The translations under genes were made by a program, and so were the position numbers. The notes below the pieces were generated by a model. The model did not search any database. It was not told where the DNA came from and was given only the letters and a program-made list of their open reading frames with translations. Below are positions 58,801 through 64,000 of a stretch of DNA of 64,000 nucleotides, piece after piece; position 1 is the stretch's first letter, and every line of letters starts with the position of its first letter. The stretch is taken from NCBI GenBank assembly GCA_003117195.1, contig BDSI01000001.1, forward strand, positions 1,567,765-1,631,764, in the 5' to 3' direction. The stretch is from Eudorina sp. 2006-703-Eu-15 (taxonomy: Eukaryota > Chlorophyta > Chlorophyceae > Chlamydomonadales > Volvocaceae).

Positions 58801-60179
58801 CCTCCGTCGGCGCCGAATCGACCGGCGGCCTCATCAGCCCCATGCCCTCCCTTCCTCTCGCCTCGAGCATTAGCGTCGGTCGGGGGCGCAACATCACCGC
58901 CTCCCTGGCCTCGCTGCTGGGTCGAAAGAGCGACGCCGCCACCGCGGCCGCCGCGGCGGCGGCGGCGTCCGTGGACGAGGCGGCGGCGACTCTGCCCATG
59001 GACCCCGCGGCGCTGCAGACCGCGTCTGGCGTGCTGGACCAGGCACATGCCTGCTGCAGCCGGGCGCGGGACCTGCGCATCCGCCACGAGGCGCTCGCGG
59101 CGCAGGCGCAGATCTTGCGGACGGACGACATGCCCTTCAAATTTGAAAAGGTAGCCAATGTGCGAAGGAAGCTTTGCGGTGCTCTCCGTTGAAAGCATTT
59201 AGCCAGGGACGAGCCCCCGACGAGCCCAGTTGGTGATAGGGTTAGTCGTCCCTGTGGAGAGTTTCACTACCGGTGCCTGCAAACGGCCGGGCAGTCAAGG
59301 AGTGTGTGTGGAGGGGGCGGGGGGAGGAGGCGCTGGGGACTCGACTTGCGCTGTGTCACGACTGTGCGTTGTGGCCGCGGCCAGGTGGCGTGCATAGGAA
59401 AGAAACCCGCCCGCCCGAACCCAGGTGGTGTGCGTGTGCATGCACGTTGCCACTGCCATCGGAGCACACCCACCGGATGCCCAGGGGTTGGGTGTCTGGA
59501 AGTGCATGACATGACTTGGGACCCACAGGTCTGGCTGGCTGCACCGGATGCCCGAAGCCCTTCTCATGTTTCCGAGCCGTGTCACGCGGGTGCTACCCGT
59601 CCACACCTTATACCGCCCTCCAACACTTAGCTTGGCTTGCGAAGAAGGATTCCGGCTGAGGCCTGCTCACCTGCCTAACCCACCCGCCTGAATGCCTGCC
59701 GTGGCCCTCCCGCCAATCCTGCCCCACAGCTGGACGAGTCGTACCGCATTCTGCGATGCTGGCAGGACGAGCTCGGCCCCCTGGCCGAGCGCATGTGGAC
59801 CCTGCGCGACGCGCTGGACGAGCTGGCCTGGGCGCTCCAGGAGGGTCTTCCCGAGGCGGACCTCAAGTACCAGCCCCCGTCGCCGGAGGGGCGGAGGCAG
59901 AAGGACTTGGAGCTGGGGGTGGACCGGCGGACGGCGACGACGACGGAGGCGGGGCCGGGGCCGGGGACCGCCAAAGCAGGGGCCGGCGACTGGGAGGGCG
60001 GCAGCGCCCGCGCCGGGTTCAGCGGCTTGCCAGGCGGGAACGGCACCGTGCATGCTGGGACAGCGTTCCCTCGCGCCGGCGGGGCAACGGCCACCGTCCC
60101 GGCGGCGACTGTGCCGTCGGGCGTGCCTGGAGCAGGCCCCGACGGCACGCCCCCGGTGGCGGATATGAAGCCGTCATGA
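52868..60179 (+). CDS. Voltage-gated potassium channel alpha subunit with long C-terminal tail (about 1142 aa)
   Basis: Exons 52868-53636, 53815-53935, 54397-54552, 54823-54967, 55272-55348, 55949-56096, 56582-56655, 56958-57131, 57836-59150 and 59730-60179 keep frame. After a 290-residue Ala/Pro-rich N-terminus come S1 (WLGVFLIAIIFLNTATFCIE, about 313), S2 (CFFTFEYVARLL with the charge-transfer Phe/Glu), S3 (FIDLVAILPFYVE), S4 (TRIVRLLRVFRVLRIVK: five Arg and a Lys at every third position), S5, the pore with filter TTGYGD at 483-488, and S6 (LLCMVVVSLPIAVIGGNFS). This is a Shaker-type layout and the basic S4 implies true voltage gating. The tail has a coiled coil (556-600), low-complexity Ala/Gly/Pro with a polyproline stretch, and a conserved-looking helical end. 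No tetramerisation T1 domain was recognised. The acceptor at 55271 is non-consensus, so that exon edge is uncertain. Confidence 0.9.
55480..55515 (+). repeat. Second copy of the TTTCGCTGTCTT-ATTGACAAA core
   Basis: TTTCGCTGTCTTGATTGACA in intron 5 of the channel gene closely matches the core at 13136-13155 in tafazzin intron 4. In both, a G-rich run follows. Confidence 0.55.
56346..56379 (-). repeat. Dispersed motif copy in a channel intron
   Basis: The reverse strand reads TGTGTTTAGAAATGCAACCC then GCCCGCC. Related plus-strand copies are at 57181-57219 (intron 8) and 59389-59425 (intron 9). Confidence 0.55.
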
Positions 60180-62566
60180 ACGCGATGCAACGGAGGGGGT
60201 GCGCCGTTGGTTCTCCTGGCTTTGCGAAACCTGGCAGGGAGATCCTCGGTCGGATCCCGAGTAAGCGTTCGGTCCTCTGTTCGTAATTCGTGTGGGCTGG
60301 GTTAGATTGGCACCTTGGTATCACCGGCATCTGCTGCACCCCTCAGGGCCGGCACTGGCCAAGCTCGCGGCGGCCAGCAAGCCCTGACATATAATATCCT
60401 CGTATTTTCAGACGGCCTCGTTGGCGGAGGTCTCTTTGGGAACGGGCAGGTGTTGGAGCCGCAAACCACCAACACGGCTTGATCTCGGAGCGGCCGAGAG
60501 ACACGGTGCCAGCAGGGCACACCTCCCGGGTGGCTCGTCAACAAGTTGCCAGGCGGTGACACTGCCTCCCGTTGCTGCTGCATCGGAGTAATGGGGTTTT
60601 GGCAGCTGGGCAAGCCGCTGACGCCCATCACCTGCGCGGTCTCGTTGGGAATGTTGTGGGCTTGTGACAGCACTGACCTGCCCCGCACGTGCCTATTTAA
60701 ATGTCGGTAGGAGTGCTGATGCTGCGCACAGCTACGGACCAGGGCCGCGCGCGCGCGTCTTTGACAGCCCGCCGGCGTGGGTTGGGGTCGTTGGCGGGGC
60801 AGCCGAGCGATTTTGTATCGGTTATTGCATTCGTGTCCCAACACGCCCAAAGACGCACTGCACTCCTGAATTGTTATGTCACCCTGACCTGTCGACAACG
60901 GAGTTTCGTGTGACTCCGCCCTGATGTTTGTCTCAATAATCGTCGCGACACTGATGTACTGCATTGGCAAATGTGAGGACCTTGACCGTCGACCAGGGGG
61001 GCCGCGCCGCTCCCTCCCAAGGTTTGAGGATGAACATGACGTTTTGCCACATGCGTTGTGGCCTGTTGGTGGGTAAATGATGACCTGAGGAGCAAGAGGG
61101 CCGCCGGCTGCAGTAGCAGGGGAGCCTCAGCTACCACCCATCGTACACATTCATGCGCGTCATGTCTTGGTTGGCTTATTATGAGAGCTGCAAGGGGCCT
61201 TCGGCCTTCGCTTTGTGGAATTTGTATAATCTGCGCGTGCGCGACGGGCGCGCCGGGAGACCTTGTTGGTGTCCACGGATAGCGGATTCGGAGCATGGTA
61301 GTGTACGGCACTTCCCGGCCAACTCGATGCGTCGTACAGTTGTGACGCATTTCGCTGCGGGCCTCGTTGCACTGCCGGTGCTGTATTGCGTCACAGTGTT
61401 ACGGAATTTGGTTCTGGCGGCCGCGGTCATCGAACTTGGGCAAATGAGGGGGGTTCGCTGTGACGCCCGGTCTGTGTCCGGGGGATACCGGATTGATGTG
61501 GCGACCGGCACATACAGCTTAGTCATATGGCTGTGGACCGGTGGGTCCCAACGTGTCGCTGAGGTCGATCTGCTTTCATTGTCTGGATGGGAGGCGTGGT
61601 GCGCAGGACTGGAAACCCCACGCCCAGCATGCAGGGCATTCAACTGGGGGTAAGACGCGACTGTTGGGTTCTCCTGGCCTTGGCACGCAGGTTGAAGGGA
61701 GTCGCTTTTCGAATGGAGCATGGTACAGTTATGGAGTGAATCATGTTGCGGTGGAACCCGAGGGTCATCGGTGACCGCCACCGTCTCACCGCACACTGAG
61801 AAATTAACACCGCGCCACGGAAGCGCAACGGAGCAGCACCGCAAGGGCACCGACGACCCGCCTCGTTTTTCGGGGTTATGTCTTGTGTGCCAGCCAAGCC
61901 ACCAGATTGGCGTGACTTGACCTGTCAAGAGAGATGCAGGCGAATTTCGCACGCGCTGCGGGATACAGTGCTTGGGTTTGAGGGTCCAGACGGAGTATAC
62001 TCGTCACCCAGGAATGCAAACGCAGCAGGCCTGGGATAAAAGTAGCCCTTCACACACACTTGGCGCCACATGATGGAGAACGGCGGTGAACATTTCATCG
62101 CTCTCGCGAGGCCTCGTTCCGGCAGGTCCCGACTACGTGCGTCTGCGTGTGTGTATCCGTCGTGTTGCCTGGACACAAAACTTGCACACAGCCGCGTAAC
62201 ATCATCACCGTATATGGCTATTTGTTGGTTGCGTAGTTTTTCGCCGGATTGCAAGGTCGAGCCTGAAGTGGATGTACGGACATCCGTACTGCTGATGGCC
62301 TTGTCGACGCGCGATGGGCATGTTCGTTTTCACATGTTCAACATCAATACTGACTGTGTTAAGAATTCGGTGTCGCTGCTTTACGTTGGGTTAACCTGCA
62401 GCGATACCGTATTGCTTAAAACTGTTTCCAAACGTACCGATTTTGACTCTGACTTTTTGCAAGCTTAAAAATTGTAATTGTGATGAGATACAATTTATAA
62501 CCTTTCTGGTGCCTTTTGGCGCGCAAGGACGACTTTGGATTATTCGTCAGCTGTTCAAGTTTGCGA
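60180..62566. other. Intergenic region between the channel and coiled-coil genes
   Basis: No supported exon in 2.4 kb. It should hold the channel 3' untranslated region. The AT-rich 62340-62500 stretch may be the promoter or leader of the next gene. A 166-codon plus-strand frame at 61153-61653 has no recognisable domain. Confidence 0.45.
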
Positions 62567-63720
62567 ATGGAGGAACAGGAGCGGAAGATAGCGGATTTGG
62601 AGCAAGCGCTCCAAGCCGCGCAGGCGCAGGTGGAGCTGTCGGGTCGATCCCTGTCGGCCCTACAGTGTGCTGACCTCTCCGCGCACCCCGCATGCAGGTG
62701 GAAGCCAATGAGATGTCATACTCGCTTGCTCTTAAGGTACATCGGCATGATCGCTATGCCATCTCGCGGAAAGAGAAGGCATTGTTCCGTGACGCTTGCG
62801 TCCTGTTTTCCGCCCACAGCGTTACCAGCAGGATGAGGAACGCTGGTCAGCTGAGAGGAGCCAGCTTCAGGAACGCGTCGGAAAGCTGGAAGCGGACTTG
62901 CAGCAGCGGTCTCAGGTGCGGACCGGCACGGGAAAGACCTTGGGGCGAACCGACGTTGAGGCTGGACCACCAATTCCGTGGCCATGTCCTTGTGTGGGCA
63001 ATGAGATCAGAGGGGGGCTTCTACCGCACCGCAGGTGCAGGAGGAGCTTGCCCGGCTGGCCCAGGAGCTGCGGGGGAAGCAGCGCACTCTCGATGAGCTG
63101 CAGGCCGCCCTGAACGCGGCCACCGAGCAGCGCAACCACACCAGCCAGTCCCTGGACAGCTTGAAGACTGTACTGGCCGCCAAGGACGAGGAGGTGGCCA
63201 CACTCACCCGGCAGAAGGGTGACCTCACGGACCGGGTGCGTCAGCTGGAGGCCTTACAGAGCAGCAACGACAGCAAGATGCAGGTGGAGCTCCTGCGAAC
63301 ACAGCTGGAACAGGTGGGTTGATATGCGGCGAAGGGGTCAAGGTTGGACAGGTGGACGGCTTGCGGAATGAAGAGAACCTCGGCATGCGAAGGCGTGCCA
63401 TGAGAGCCCCGGGGTATGGGAAATTTGTGCAGCCCGGTGGGTTGACATGTGCTAGGGGGGAGTATGGAATGGTTACCTGTGTGCGGGGCGTCATGAGGGG
63501 GACTGGCCGGGTTCCGTGCGTCCACGCTAGTCGTGCGATACAGTCACGACGCAGCGCGTGGAGACTGTCAATCTGTCATTATCAAAGCCGCGGCCAAGCT
63601 CGCCCTATGCAATGTCGCGCACCTCGGATGACCCCAGGAGCGGAAGTTCTGGGAGAGCAAGAACAAACTGCTGGAGGACGAGCTCAATTCCAGGAACAGT
63701 ATGCTGCTAGAAGATCGGGG
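62567..63720 (+). CDS. Coiled-coil protein, 5' part (continues beyond the right edge)
   Basis: Exons 62567-62629, 62698-62736, 62829-62915, 63035-63313 and 63638-63720 join in phase and encode continuous heptad-rich helix: MEEQERKIADLEQALQAAQA, then RWSAERSQLQERVGKLEADL, ELARLAQELRGKQRTLDELQ and RQKGDLTDRVRQLEALQSSN. Glu, Gln, Leu and Lys/Arg dominate and there are few Pro or Gly. No named domain is visible, so a structural role (for example flagellar, basal-body or Golgi tether) is only a possibility. Exon 5 ends at a GTGAGC donor with phase 2; the rest lies outside the window or after 63720. The ATG at 62567 is the likely start, but an upstream exon ending near 62550 is not excluded, because the frame is open before it. 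Confidence 0.6.
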
Positions 63721-64000
63721 GTGAGCCGGGGGCATACTCGTTGGATAGCGCCCTGGCCTGAAACAAGGCACGGGAGGGCCGTCCCCATCGCGCTTAGGCC
63801 TCGGCCCGCCATCAGCACCACCAGCGGTTACAGTGTCCTGCCTTCCCAGTGTGCGACAGGCATTCCGGGGAAGGGAGCTGCTGCATGCGCCCCTACCAGC
63901 GCCTCGACAGTCCGCCGGAGGTTGCCTCCTGCGGACCACATGCTGCGGATCCGAACCAGTGGAGCCGAATCCGAAGATGTCAGTGGACTTGCCCGGACCT

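Noticed and set aside
57629..59158. 509-codon minus-strand frame opposite the channel tail
   Set aside because: Antisense shadow of the Ala/Gly/Pro-rich channel exon 57836-59150; the sense strand continues the channel frame with matching splice phases.

Overview
The window reads as nuclear DNA of a chlamydomonadalean (volvocine-type) green alga. The evidence is GC-rich coding exons split by many GT-AG introns of about 100-1200 bp, CA/GT and other simple repeats in introns, candidate TGTAA poly(A) signals, and a green-algal gene set (plastid VIPP and uroporphyrinogen decarboxylase, a flagellar-type DUF4795 protein, a secreted sequon-rich wall-type protein). No ribosomal RNA, tRNA, CRISPR array or bacterial operon was seen. 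Gene models were built by hand from splice sites and reading phase; all joined exons keep frame.

Layout. 333-2509 (+): 3' part of dihydroorotase. 3991-8201 (-): complete 8-exon uroporphyrinogen decarboxylase. 8690-11128 (-): DUF1116 (AllG/YlbE-like) protein. 11738-13578 (+): tafazzin-like transacylase, divergent from the DUF1116 gene. 16666-22518 (-): 11-exon coiled-coil DUF4795 (QRICH2-like) protein. 24002-27172 (-): secreted protein. 28076-32594 (+): VIPP/IM30 protein with a polyglutamine tract and a probable mobile-element insertion in intron 1. 34164-34838 and 36559-37137 (+): two intronless SAR1-type GTPases. 37701-41612 (-): rhomboid-fold protein that seems to lack its catalytic residues. 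41613-46081: repeat-bearing stretch with one weak gene candidate. 46082-51836 (-): FAD monooxygenase of the kynurenine 3-monooxygenase type with a C-terminal membrane anchor. 52868-60179 (+): six-helix voltage-gated potassium channel with a very long C-terminal tail. 62567 to the right edge (+): start of a coiled-coil protein.

The genes do not form one pathway; this is a normal eukaryotic mix of housekeeping, plastid, secretory, flagellar and membrane genes. The points most worth follow-up are the DUF1116 protein (a family known mainly from bacterial ureide/oxamate metabolism), the inactive-looking rhomboid, the tandem intronless SAR1 pair in which one copy carries a Trp/Gly-rich insert, the probable mobile element in VIPP intron 1, and a short dispersed motif recurring in introns and flanks.
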